Part shown: positions 6,601 to 14,229 of the stretch, one piece after another
Layout: the number at the start of each line of letters is the position of its first letter
Numbering within the stretch: position 1 is the first letter of the stretch
Source of the DNA: Akkermansia massiliensis
GTDB lineage: Bacteria; Verrucomicrobiota; Verrucomicrobiia; Verrucomicrobiales; Akkermansiaceae
Length of the DNA stretch: 64,000 bases
Assembly: GCF_023516715.1 (NCBI RefSeq)
Contig: NZ_JAMGSI010000001.1
Coordinates: 1,426,001 to 1,490,000, forward strand
Reading direction: 5' to 3'
Translations under genes and position numbers: made by a program
The notes under the pieces: generated by a model
What the model saw: the letters and a program-made list of their open reading frames with translations, nothing else
The model's database searches: none
What the model was told of the DNA's origin: nothing

Positions 6601-8238
6601 ATGGCAATACTTCCAGACCATTCTTTCAACGCCTTTTCCGCAGGCCGTTCCGGGCGACCTCGGAAAGTGGAACTGACGGAGGAACAGAAAAAAGAACTGG
6701 CAGCCCTCTACCTGGCGACCAACGCCACCAGGAAAAGCGGCAGCATGACGCTGGCGTGGTCCATTTTTGCCAGCCAACACCCGGAACTTGGATGGGATGC
6801 CGCAGCCAAATCCAGCAAGCACATCATTCCAGCAGTGGCGCGGGATGTTATGAAACATGCCCGGCCCATGGTTGGATACCATCGTGGAGGAGAACGCAAA
6901 TTAAGGGAATTAGCCTATTCCCCAGGACTCCTCCGCCGCAACCTGGACGGAGGACTGCTGCGAGCCGGACAACGCGCGTCCTGGGACGACGCCACCATTA
7001 ACTTTGGCGTGTGCGTCCCATGGCCTTGGAGGGGAAGCGGCGACAAGTGTGCTGAAAAATATGGCGTGCGCCTGGGACGCTTCCAACTTTTGGTCTGCCA
7101 TGACGACGCCACCAGCTTCATTCCCGCCTACTCTTATATTATCAGATACGAGCAAACCTACCGCGGGGAGGACGTGGCCGGATCCATGATACGCACCTGC
7201 CGGGACGTAGGCATTTTTGATTCCTTCGTATTGGAAGGAGGCGTCTGGAAAAGCGACCGTGTCCAGCGGTTGCTGGACGGCTTAGGCATCCGCCACATTG
7301 ACGCGAAAGGAAGACCCCAATGTAAATTAGTAGAAAACTTCTTCAATCGTCTCTGGTCCGTCCTCTCGGTGGTGCCCGGCCAGGTTGGCCGCTACCAGGC
7401 GGAAAACAAATCAACCAGCGAAAAATACGTCGCCTGCCGCAACGGACGCCAGGACCCGCGCACCCTTTTTCCCATGCTCACGGACGCCCTGGCCGCCATT
7501 GACTGGGCCATTAACTACCTCAATACACATCCGGTGGAATCCCGCGAGTACGGCAAGTGGATTCCCCGCGACCGTTGGGAGGCGGACCTTGCGGCGCATC
7601 CCATGCGCCAAGTGGATGCCGATTTCTCCTGGTTGCAGGCTCCGGCCATCGTGAAGCGCAAAGTGGTCAGGGGAATGCTCCGGGCTACCGTCCCCGGCCC
7701 TCTGGGGGTGCCGCAACGCTGGACCTTCAGCGCGCCGTGGCTCTGGACCGAAGAAGGAAAGGAACTCATGCTCCACTTTGACCCCTTGGGCGAATGGCCG
7801 CTTTCCGCCGTCGTGACGGCTCCGGGAAGCGTCAAAGTCCTGGGAGAAGTCTCCTGCACCAATCCGGTCAGCATGGGTGGATGTGGCGAAGACATTTCCC
7901 TTCAAATCCGCCAGATTGTTCGCACGGAATATCGCCTTTTGACTGCTACAGGAAAAACGGGCCGGGAATCCACCCTCCGCGCCCTCAACGGTCAAACCTC
8001 TATTGCCCAGGGCGTCAAAGGACAGGACGGCGACGTCACCGCGGACACTCCGCCGGACGCTGTCCAGGTTCCCGCTAAGGTGCGCGCTTCCAAGCTGGCA
8101 GACCCTCTTTCCCGCGCCGCGGCAGAGGACAGCCGCTCCACTGTTCCCCAACCAATCACCCCCGCCACGCGGGACGACTTCGCCGCCATGCGCCGCCGCG
8201 CCCGGCAGGCAAACACAGCAACCACCCTCAACTTCTAA
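6601..8238 (+). CDS. MuA-like DDE transposase/integrase
   Basis: 545 residues; catalyses phage DNA strand transfer during integration and replication. Residues about 1-110 are a helical DNA-binding region. The RNase H-like core follows: first acidic motif WDDATINF (D129/D130), a second strand block LLVCHDDATSFIPAYSY (162-179), then VLEGGVWKS with E212 where the second catalytic aspartate is expected. The third motif is KLVENFF with E245, 33 residues on, the classic D-D35-E spacing. A beta-barrel domain and a lysine/arginine-rich tail complete the protein. MuB follows after six bases. The glutamate at the second position is odd and may define a subfamily. Confidence 0.85.
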   Translation: MAILPDHSFNAFSAGRSGRPRKVELTEEQKKELAALYLATNATRKSGSMTLAWSIFASQHPELGWDAAAKSSKHIIPAVARDVMKHARPMVGYHRGGERKLRELAYSPGLLRRNLDGGLLRAGQRASWDDATINFGVCVPWPWRGSGDKCAEKYGVRLGRFQLLVCHDDATSFIPAYSYIIRYEQTYRGEDVAGSMIRTCRDVGIFDSFVLEGGVWKSDRVQRLLDGLGIRHIDAKGRPQCKLVENFFNRLWSVLSVVPGQVGRYQAENKSTSEKYVACRNGRQDPRTLFPMLTDALAAIDWAINYLNTHPVESREYGKWIPRDRWEADLAAHPMRQVDADFSWLQAPAIVKRKVVRGMLRATVPGPLGVPQRWTFSAPWLWTEEGKELMLHFDPLGEWPLSAVVTAPGSVKVLGEVSCTNPVSMGGCGEDISLQIRQIVRTEYRLLTATGKTGRESTLRALNGQTSIAQGVKGQDGDVTADTPPDAVQVPAKVRASKLADPLSRAAAEDSRSTVPQPITPATRDDFAAMRRRARQANTATTLNF

Positions 8239-8244
8239 AAAATC

Positions 8245-9192
8245 ATGAACAAATACGAATTATCAACACATCCGGACGTTGGCAGCCTGGCGGACAGGCA
8301 AGCCAGCCTCCACCTCAATGACCAGGACTTCTGCCGCCGTGTAGGGTTCTCACTGGCCGCATCCTCCTGGGGTAAAATCAAGGCCGGCACCTGGTCCGGC
8401 AATTGCGACAATGCCCTGGTGGCCGTCCAGCAGGCCCTTGCCTCCGGTGACGACCAGCCAGCCGCGCCCGTCGTGGATGGGGACACCGTTCTTCTTCCTC
8501 ATATCTCCCTGGCCGTGGACGCCGTAGAAGCGGCCTCCTGCACCAAAGACGAGCATCGGTTGGTTTTCATCGTCGGAAAAACAGGTTCCGGCAAATCCAA
8601 GACGGCGGCCTATCTGGCCTCCAGATTCAACGGAGCTATCATCAACGCGGCCCCGGCTTGGGAAAAAAGTTACCTGCACGCCCTGGCCTCCATCGGCGCG
8701 GGGCTGGGCATCGGCAACTCCTGGCGGTCTGCGGGCGACGCGGAACGCTCCATCATTCAAGCCCTCCAGACAGCCCCGCGCCTCATCATCATTGACGAGG
8801 CCAACCACTTCAACAGGGCAACTCTCAACTTCCTGAAAACCGTCCTCAACCTGACGCGGTGCGGCTTGGTCCTGCTGACCCTCCCGGACCATATGGCCCG
8901 CATGTCTGCGGACAGCCGCGAAGAATTCCCCCAGCTCCTGCGACGCAGCATCGCCATCATCCATATCCCCAGCATCACTGGGGAGGAAGTATCTGCCATT
9001 CAGCGCGGACTATTCCCGCAAATGGATATCCGCAACACCTCCCCCATTTGCGCCCTTGCCAACCAGTTCTACAACCTGGACACCGTCCGTCGCGTGCTGG
9101 AAGAAATCGACGCCGGACAAACGCCGGACGCCGCCGTCAAGGCGGTGCGCCGCCAAATTCAGGCCATCACTCCAACCCAATCCCTCAACTAG
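8245..9192 (+). CDS. MuB-like AAA+ ATPase, transposition target-capture protein
   Basis: 315 residues. Walker A is FIVGKTGSGKS (108-118) and Walker B LIIIDEANHF (180-189), with a sensor-like LVLLTLPDHM downstream. This is the layout of the MuB/TniB family, which binds target DNA and activates the transposase. The N-terminal 80 residues hold an HTH-like region (DQDFCRRVGFSLAASSWGKIKAG), as in MuB. Six bases separate it from the transposase gene. Confidence 0.85.
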   Translation: MNKYELSTHPDVGSLADRQASLHLNDQDFCRRVGFSLAASSWGKIKAGTWSGNCDNALVAVQQALASGDDQPAAPVVDGDTVLLPHISLAVDAVEAASCTKDEHRLVFIVGKTGSGKSKTAAYLASRFNGAIINAAPAWEKSYLHALASIGAGLGIGNSWRSAGDAERSIIQALQTAPRLIIIDEANHFNRATLNFLKTVLNLTRCGLVLLTLPDHMARMSADSREEFPQLLRRSIAIIHIPSITGEEVSAIQRGLFPQMDIRNTSPICALANQFYNLDTVRRVLEEIDAGQTPDAAVKAVRRQIQAITPTQSLN

Positions 9193-9193
9193 C

Positions 9194-9454
9194 ATGACCG
9201 CTCCCGCCACCATTGAAACGGAAACCGCCGCGCAATTCATCAGCATGGCTCTCTCCACTTATGGAGTGCCGTTCCAGGTACTTTCTCCGACTCCTTACCC
9301 CGACAAAATCGGCATCCGTCTGCACCCAGAAGAGCAATACTGTATCGTCCACGCGGAAGCTTTCCTGGCCTGGATGTCCACCACACGGCCATCCCTTGAC
9401 AAACTCCGCGCCACTCTCGACAAAAAAATCAAACTAAACCGTCGTCATGTCTAA
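9194..9454 (+). CDS. small phage protein of unknown function
   Basis: 86 residues, starting two bases after the MuB-like stop. The composition is ordinary for a soluble alpha/beta protein (TYGVPFQVLSPTPYPDKIGI, then a helical basic tail). No motif or family is recognised. Its end overlaps the next gene by eight bases, so it belongs to the same translationally coupled string. Confidence 0.5.
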   Translation: MTAPATIETETAAQFISMALSTYGVPFQVLSPTPYPDKIGIRLHPEEQYCIVHAEAFLAWMSTTRPSLDKLRATLDKKIKLNRRHV

Positions 9455-9677
9455 CTGGACCGTAACCGTCCGCAGGAAGAACGAGATGAAGCCCACCCAC
9501 CATCTCTGGCTTAACAGGAACATATGGTGGCTGGTCATCTCCCTATATAATAAGGAAACACGCAAAACGATGCGGCACCGTCAAAGTCTCCGGACGGAGG
9601 ACCAGGCCGTCGCCATCAAACGGCGGGACAAAGTTCTGCAGGCTCTCTATGCCGCCTACGGAAAGGAAGAAAAATAA
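9447..9677 (+). CDS. small basic phage protein of unknown function
   Basis: 76 residues, strongly basic, with WTVTVRRKNEMKPTHHLWLN at the start and a helical C-terminus (AVAIKRRDKVLQALYAAYG). It overlaps the previous gene by eight bases and ends one base before the MuF-like start. Nucleic-acid binding is possible from charge alone. No family is recognised. Confidence 0.5.
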   Translation: MSNWTVTVRRKNEMKPTHHLWLNRNIWWLVISLYNKETRKTMRHRQSLRTEDQAVAIKRRDKVLQALYAAYGKEEK

Positions 9678-9678
9678 T

Positions 9679-11568
9679 ATGGTCAGAGAGCCGGAAGCCA
9701 TGCCCTTTTGGGAAGCCCTATCCCTCTTGGAAGGGAAAGAAGCCGTCGCCTCCGCCATGACCACGGCGGAATGGCGGCGCATGCCCGTGGCTGTCCGGCT
9801 CAAATCTCAATTTTCCGCCACGCTCACTTCCGTAAAAGCCGCCAAGGCCATCACGGATTACCTGACGGGCTATGTCCGCGGAGACAAGGCCGTCAATGAC
9901 CTCGGCCAAGAATACCAAGTGTATCAAGGCCGGGCGGAATTCGTGGCCCAAATGAGGGACATCATGATCGAGGAGGGCTTCGGCAAAGTTCTTCATGACG
10001 GGACGTTGGACCCGGAAATTCATGACAACGACCTCCGGGACCTGCGCGGCTGCCGCCGCCTTCAACTCATCTTTGACACCCAGACGGAGCAGGCCGCCTC
10101 CTACGCCCAATGGCAGGAGGGACAGGACCCGGACATTCTGGACATCTTCCCCTGTCAAAAATTCGTCCGCGTCCGTCCGGTTCACACGCCGCGCCCTTAC
10201 CATGATGCCGCTATTGGCACCATCCGCCGCAAGGATGACCTGGCCTTCTGGGTTTCCCTCAATCGGGATTTTCAAGTTCCATGGGGGCCTTGGGGCTTCA
10301 ACTCCGGCTGCGGTGTGGAGGACGTGGACCGCGACGAGGCAGAGGCGGAAGGCGTCATCAAGCCGACAGACAAGGTCCAGCCAATCGCCAAAGACTTTTT
10401 GGAAGGTCTGAACGAATCCATCCGTGGCCTGGATGACCAGGCGCGCCGCTATATTCAAGCCCAGCTTGATAATCAGGTCCGCTTCCTGGGTGATTCCGCG
10501 TTTTTCAACCCCAAGGACCAGCCGCTGCCCGTTGACCCGGCACAGATCCCGCCCGTGCGTCCGGCCAAAACTCCGGAGCAAATCGACGCCCAGAAAAAGC
10601 GCATTGGAGAAACCATTGCCGCTCGCCAGCAGCGGCAGGCAGACCAGCGCGCCGCCGTGGAAAAAACAGCCAAGGAAGACTTCCGCGCCCGCAGGGACGC
10701 CGCCCTTGGACCTCTCCGGGAACACAGGGACAGCTTGCTCCAGCAAGTGGCGCAAGACAAATCTATTGAGTCCTGGATGGCTTATAGAGCCGCGGATGAA
10801 GCTTACATCAAAGCGGCGAAATCCTGGAATCCCGGAGGCATGCTTCACAAAGCCATGATTAAGGACATTGCCCAGCGTCAAGCAAAACTATGGGACAAGA
10901 CCTATCGCGACTCCCTCCGCTTCCTAGGCACGGAAGGCATGCTTGTGCCTAAAGACAAGCGAGGCATGATTGCCCCGTCCTCCGTCATCATTGACTCACA
11001 TCTACGCATCAAGGCAGACAAGCCGCGCAAACTCTCCCCCAACATCCGCAAGGGGCTGGACCTCGTTACATCCATTGTCCCGGCAGACAAGCTCCCTTCC
11101 GGGCTGGGCCTGCAAATCGTCAAAAACAACAGTCTCCGCGCTTTCCAACTGGACGGAAATATTAAAATATCCGACCAGCACGCCCCGTCTGTCGTCGCTC
11201 ACGAGCTGGCCCATGCCATCGAATTTTCCAACCCTGACGTTCTCCGTAAATCCGCAGCTTTCCTGTACGACCGCGGGGAGGGGATGCCTGCAAAATCCTT
11301 ATCCAAACTTGAACCGGGAGTTAAATACAAATCCGTGGAAAAAGCCCTGGAAGACAAATGGAAGGAACGGGGAGGACGGGCTTATATTGGCAAAGTTTAC
11401 GTAAGGGGCTATCATTCGGAAATGAAAAGGGAGGACTTTGTGGCAAACGTCCAAGGCTCTGAAATCCTGTCCATGGGAATTCAACGCCTACTGGAAGACC
11501 CCGTCAGATTCCGCCAGCAGGACCCGGACTATTTTAACTTCATTAAATCCCAATTAAGCCGCATATGA
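9679..11568 (+). CDS. MuF-type minor head protein fused to a C-terminal zincin metallopeptidase-like domain
   Basis: 629 residues from ATG at 9679, preceded by GGAAG. Residues about 60-240 carry the MuF/SPP1 gp7 signature: RRLQLIFDTQTEQAASYAQW, RVRPVHTPRPYHDAA and WGFNSGCGVEDVD. A charged coiled coil (about 285-400) follows. The C-terminal domain has VVAHELAHAIEF with the zinc-binding HELAH at 508-512 and a likely third ligand in GSEILSM (E595). MuF proteins sit at the portal, and many carry C-terminal enzymatic or toxin domains that are delivered or act in the virion. Here the gene follows the transposition genes instead of the terminase, an unusual place. The next gene overlaps by four bases. 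Confidence 0.78.
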   Translation: MVREPEAMPFWEALSLLEGKEAVASAMTTAEWRRMPVAVRLKSQFSATLTSVKAAKAITDYLTGYVRGDKAVNDLGQEYQVYQGRAEFVAQMRDIMIEEGFGKVLHDGTLDPEIHDNDLRDLRGCRRLQLIFDTQTEQAASYAQWQEGQDPDILDIFPCQKFVRVRPVHTPRPYHDAAIGTIRRKDDLAFWVSLNRDFQVPWGPWGFNSGCGVEDVDRDEAEAEGVIKPTDKVQPIAKDFLEGLNESIRGLDDQARRYIQAQLDNQVRFLGDSAFFNPKDQPLPVDPAQIPPVRPAKTPEQIDAQKKRIGETIAARQQRQADQRAAVEKTAKEDFRARRDAALGPLREHRDSLLQQVAQDKSIESWMAYRAADEAYIKAAKSWNPGGMLHKAMIKDIAQRQAKLWDKTYRDSLRFLGTEGMLVPKDKRGMIAPSSVIIDSHLRIKADKPRKLSPNIRKGLDLVTSIVPADKLPSGLGLQIVKNNSLRAFQLDGNIKISDQHAPSVVAHELAHAIEFSNPDVLRKSAAFLYDRGEGMPAKSLSKLEPGVKYKSVEKALEDKWKERGGRAYIGKVYVRGYHSEMKREDFVANVQGSEILSMGIQRLLEDPVRFRQQDPDYFNFIKSQLSRI

Positions 11569-11864
11569 TGTATCTTACGAAATCCCAGATGGATAAAATG
11601 GATGCTCTTTTTGACGCCCAGGAACTCCCGGACACGTTTCCCGAAGACATGGAATATGCCTTCATGGACTTGCTCGCTCCGGAAATGACCCTGGAACGTT
11701 ATCTTGCCATGCCGGAGCAGGAGCGGAAGAAATGGTGGATTAACTGTGACACCCAGCCCGCAGCACCTACGGGATTCACGGACCCGGAAAACGGAGAAGA
11801 AATCTACGCCACCCACTACTACTTTGAGCCTGCCAGTCCGGAAATCCTCGACCGAATTTATTAA
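11565..11864 (+). CDS. small acidic protein coupled to the MuF-zincin gene (candidate immunity or inhibitor)
   Basis: 99 residues, acidic, with no signal peptide or membrane segment (LTKSQMDKMDALFDAQELPD at the start). The ATG overlaps the stop of the MuF-zincin gene in an ATGA junction, so the two are made together. A small acidic partner directly after a MuF fusion with an enzymatic tail is the usual setting of an immunity protein. That assignment is inference from context, since no family is recognised. Confidence 0.5.
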   Translation: MMYLTKSQMDKMDALFDAQELPDTFPEDMEYAFMDLLAPEMTLERYLAMPEQERKKWWINCDTQPAAPTGFTDPENGEEIYATHYYFEPASPEILDRIY

Positions 11865-11865
11865 T

Positions 11866-12231
11866 ATGAAAAAAGCAAAACAACTCGAACTTCCTATTGC
11901 CTATCCTGAAAGCGGACGCTGGTTCGTTCCGGTCCGGCAATATAAAATAGACGAAAGGACCTATGCCCTCCGCATGGGCAAGCCTGTCCAGTTGGGCACC
12001 TCCTACGAAATATCCCGTGAGTTCCGCGTTGGCCGCCGTGTTCTGGCACGTCTGGCTGATGCTGGATTCATCGAACGTCTTCGTCCCACTCCATTCATGA
12101 GCATGTACTACTATGCCGACGTGGCTTCTTTTTTGGAACGCACGCGCCAAGACCCCAATTTCTGGACGGAAGCGCGTCGGGAGGCTTATCTGAACGGAGA
12201 AAATCCAGAAGAGGCTTCCATTATTCATTAG
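11866..12231 (+). CDS. small winged-helix-like phage protein
   Basis: 121 residues from ATG at 11866, one base after the previous stop. The central part (LGTSYEISREFRVGRRVLAR and LADAGFIERLRP) looks like a helix-turn-helix with a wing, a common layout for a small DNA-binding regulator or head-joining factor. The C-terminus is helical and charged. It is the last gene before a strong terminator, so the rightward early transcript probably ends here. Confidence 0.45.
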   Translation: MKKAKQLELPIAYPESGRWFVPVRQYKIDERTYALRMGKPVQLGTSYEISREFRVGRRVLARLADAGFIERLRPTPFMSMYYYADVASFLERTRQDPNFWTEARREAYLNGENPEEASIIH

Positions 12232-12247
12232 AGGCACGGAGATTATC

Positions 12248-12283
12248 CAGGGCGAGCCGTACAAGGCCGCCCTGTTTTTTTTT
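12248..12283 (+). terminator. intrinsic terminator ending the rightward phage operon
   Basis: CAGGGCG pairs with CGCCCTG around a 13-base loop, followed by nine T. The loop contains GCCGTACAAGG, also present in the leftward terminator at 2927-2958. The methyltransferase gene beyond it needs its own promoter, and TATACT at about 12,284-12,289 is a candidate -10 element. Confidence 0.85.
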
Positions 12284-12297
12284 ATATACTCCGCCGC

Positions 12298-13017
12298 ATG
12301 TTCACCAACTCCCCTATTATCTGCGGTGATTCTCTTCCGGTCATGCGCGGTCTTCCGGACCAATCCTATGATGCTATCATCACTGACCCCCCTTATGCTT
12401 CCGGAGGATTGACGACCGCGGAGCGCAAGACTTCCCCGGCACGCAAATACATTTCATCCGCCAAATATCTTTCTTTCGAGTCGGATACACGGGACCAGCG
12501 TTCCCATTTCCTCTGGTCTGTCATGTGGATGCAGGAGGCTTTCAGGCTCACCCGCCACAGCGGCTGGTTCATGTGCTTTACAGACTGGCGGCAATTGCCG
12601 ACAACCAGTGATGCCTTGCAGGTGGCAGGCTGGACTTGGCGTGCCCTCGTCACGTGGGACAAGACGGAGGCTTGCCGCCCGCATCAGGGTATGTTCCGCA
12701 ACCAATCGGAGTTCATCTTGATTGCTACACGCGGGAGCATTGGCAAAGAGCAGGACCGCCCGCGCGTCTTTCCGGCTGGCGTCTGGCGGGAATACCTCCG
12801 CCCAGGGGACAAGATGCACCTCACAGGCAAGCCCGTCAATCTTATGACCCATCTCATGAGCGTTCTTCCTGCGGATTCCTGCCTTCTGGACCCCTTTGCC
12901 GGGTCTGGCACTACTCTTCTCGCTGCCCGGCAACTGGGCCACACGGCCCACGGCATTGAGCTTTCCCCTGACTATGCCCGTATCGCCAGAGACAGGCTGG
13001 CAGCACCCGCCAACTAG
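12298..13017 (+). CDS. phage DNA methyltransferase (N4-cytosine/N6-adenine type, beta-group motif order)
   Basis: 239 residues. Motif IV TDPPYASGG lies near residue 23 and motif I LDPFAGSGTT near residue 200, the order of beta-group amino-methyltransferases. The SAM-binding glycine loop and the catalytic DPPY are intact. No separate target-recognition domain or restriction enzyme gene is visible, so an orphan methylase protecting phage DNA is the likely role. It lies between the terminator and the phage end, an isolated cargo-type position. Confidence 0.85.
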   Translation: MFTNSPIICGDSLPVMRGLPDQSYDAIITDPPYASGGLTTAERKTSPARKYISSAKYLSFESDTRDQRSHFLWSVMWMQEAFRLTRHSGWFMCFTDWRQLPTTSDALQVAGWTWRALVTWDKTEACRPHQGMFRNQSEFILIATRGSIGKEQDRPRVFPAGVWREYLRPGDKMHLTGKPVNLMTHLMSVLPADSCLLDPFAGSGTTLLAARQLGHTAHGIELSPDYARIARDRLAAPAN

Positions 13018-13082
13018 CCGCGGAGACTCCGCGGACGCCTCGCCACTCCGCGCGGAGAGCGACCCAGAGAGCGTGGAGAGGG

Positions 13083-13098
13083 TGTCCCACATGGGACA
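13083..13098. promoter_or_regulatory. third operator-type palindrome, at the prophage right end
   Basis: The arms TGTCCCA and TGGGACA pair perfectly around CA. Length and outer TGT/ACA bases match the two operators at 3750 and 3819, 9.3 kb away. It lies just inside the terminal repeat cluster, where repressor binding could also interfere with transposase binding. Confidence 0.5.
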
Positions 13099-13099
13099 A

Positions 13100-13258
13100 A
13101 TGACCCTTTCAGAATTTCAGGTTTCACCCTTTCAGGGAATTATGTGTGTAAATGCTCCCGTGACCCTTTCGTCTCCCCTCAACAACCTAGTAATTTCAAG
13201 GCTTTTCAACCTTCTTCAACCAATTTCCACCCTTTTCAACTATTTATGCTTGGTCACA
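13100..13258. repeat. prophage right end with MuA-type binding repeats
   Basis: Four imperfect copies of a TSACCCTTTCA motif lie at about 13,100, 13,123, 13,160 and 13,227, all in the same orientation. Three short CTTTTCAAC-like repeats lie between 13,201 and 13,241. Mu-family ends carry several transposase sites of this sort and terminate in CA; the last CA pairs are at 13,256 and 13,258. Beyond this the sequence is the coding sequence of a host exported protein. Confidence 0.7.
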
Positions 13259-14097
13259 CTGACGGGCTTCGGCTCCGGAGCGGGAGGGGCCGGGGTATCA
13301 TCCGTGCGGACAGTCAGCGCATTCAGATTCAGGGTTCCGGTTCCGGCGGAGCTGCCTTCCTTCACCACGTCAAAAACGAGCGTCCCTGCCTCATCCGCTG
13401 CCGCGGTCCATTCCACCGCCATGTAGGTATCCGCGTCCGCCGTGTTGACGCCCCCTTTCCACGTGTCTTCCGTGCGGGAACCGGTGGAGGTCTGAAGCGC
13501 CTTCACGTCCACATGCTCTCCGGACACCAGGGAAACGGACTGGTACGCCGGCTTTCCGTTGCCCAGGAAAAAAGAAACGGCATATTCCTTGCCCGGCGCC
13601 AGTCCGGAGAGGGAGACGCGCACCGTCCCGGCCCGGACCGCCATGCCGTTGGTAAACAATTGCAGACTCGTATTCAGGGCTTCCCCATGATTCGGAAAGG
13701 AGAAGGCGCTTTCCGCCTGCAGCACGCCGCCCGGCTGCCCTCCGCGGGTTTCCCCCTTTTCCCGCCACGTTGAATTGGCGTTGTTATAGCACATGTTTCC
13801 CACGCTCGCTTCCGATTTGGCCGTTACCGCCAGATAAACGGAGCGGCCAAACAGCGTTCCAGCCAGCACGGGGGAGGAAGAGGCTTCCAGGTTATTCCTC
13901 CGCAGGGGCACGCTTTTCAGCGTGGAGGATGGCGTGGTGGTCACCACCCCCATATTCGTCCAGCCCGGCTGTGCCGCAGAAGCCGCATTGCCGAAGTCCA
14001 CGCCAAAGGATTCCACCGTTCCCGCACCCTGCCCCGGATTCCCCAGAGCGGAGAGAGCCACCGCCACAAGGACGCCGAAGAGAGATTTCTTTTTCAT
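13240..14097 (-). pseudogene. host exported protein truncated at its 3' end by the prophage
   Basis: 285 residues from ATG at 14,097. The signal peptide is KKKSLFGVLVAVALSALGNP. The body resembles the neighbouring PEP-CTERM protein: both begin with a VDFGNA/INLGSS block followed by an aromatic motif, and both have TYYLYV/KEYAVSFFLG and ADTYMAVEW-like blocks. The neighbour ends with a PEP-CTERM sorting tail, but this one stops after APPAPEPKPVSVTKHK. The last four or five codons are phage-end sequence. The sorting tail was therefore probably cut off by insertion, and the product would be secreted unanchored. Confidence 0.7.
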
Positions 14098-14140
14098 AGA
14101 TATAAGGTTATTAAATAATCTAACAGATAGACTTCTGCAA

Positions 14141-14198
14141 ATAAAAAATGCCGGAAAGGAGGGATGAACAACATGGGCGGTCCATCCCTTCTTTCCGG
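14141..14198 (-). terminator. intrinsic terminator after the PEP-CTERM gene
   Basis: A 16-bp stem with one G-T pair (14,151-14,166 with 14,183-14,198) is followed on the minus strand by ATTTTTTATTT. It ends the PEP-CTERM transcript and isolates the truncated paralogue downstream. Confidence 0.85.
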
Positions 14199-14229
14199 AC
14201 ATCTCGTCAAAGATAATGCTGAATGCTCC

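Larger units (their letters stand above)
1..13258. mobile_element. Mu-like transposable prophage, right part (left end outside window)
   Basis: The unit is defined by a MuA-like DDE transposase with an adjacent MuB-like ATPase, a gp27/gp28-like terminase pair, an endolysin, paired XRE repressors and a terminal repeat cluster of MuA-binding type. Late genes run leftward from about 3.4 kb and early genes rightward from 4.16 kb, so the repressor region is the divergent switch. In phage Mu almost everything except the repressor points one way, so this split layout differs. The right boundary is placed at the CA of a GGTCACA sequence near 13,256-13,258. There the reading frame of a host exported-protein gene is interrupted. 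The left boundary is outside the window. Confidence 0.85.

Noticed and set aside
13201-13241. CTTTTCAAC repeats read as a short CRISPR-like or iteron array
   Set aside because: Only three imperfect copies, at the prophage end; transposase-site repeats explain them better.
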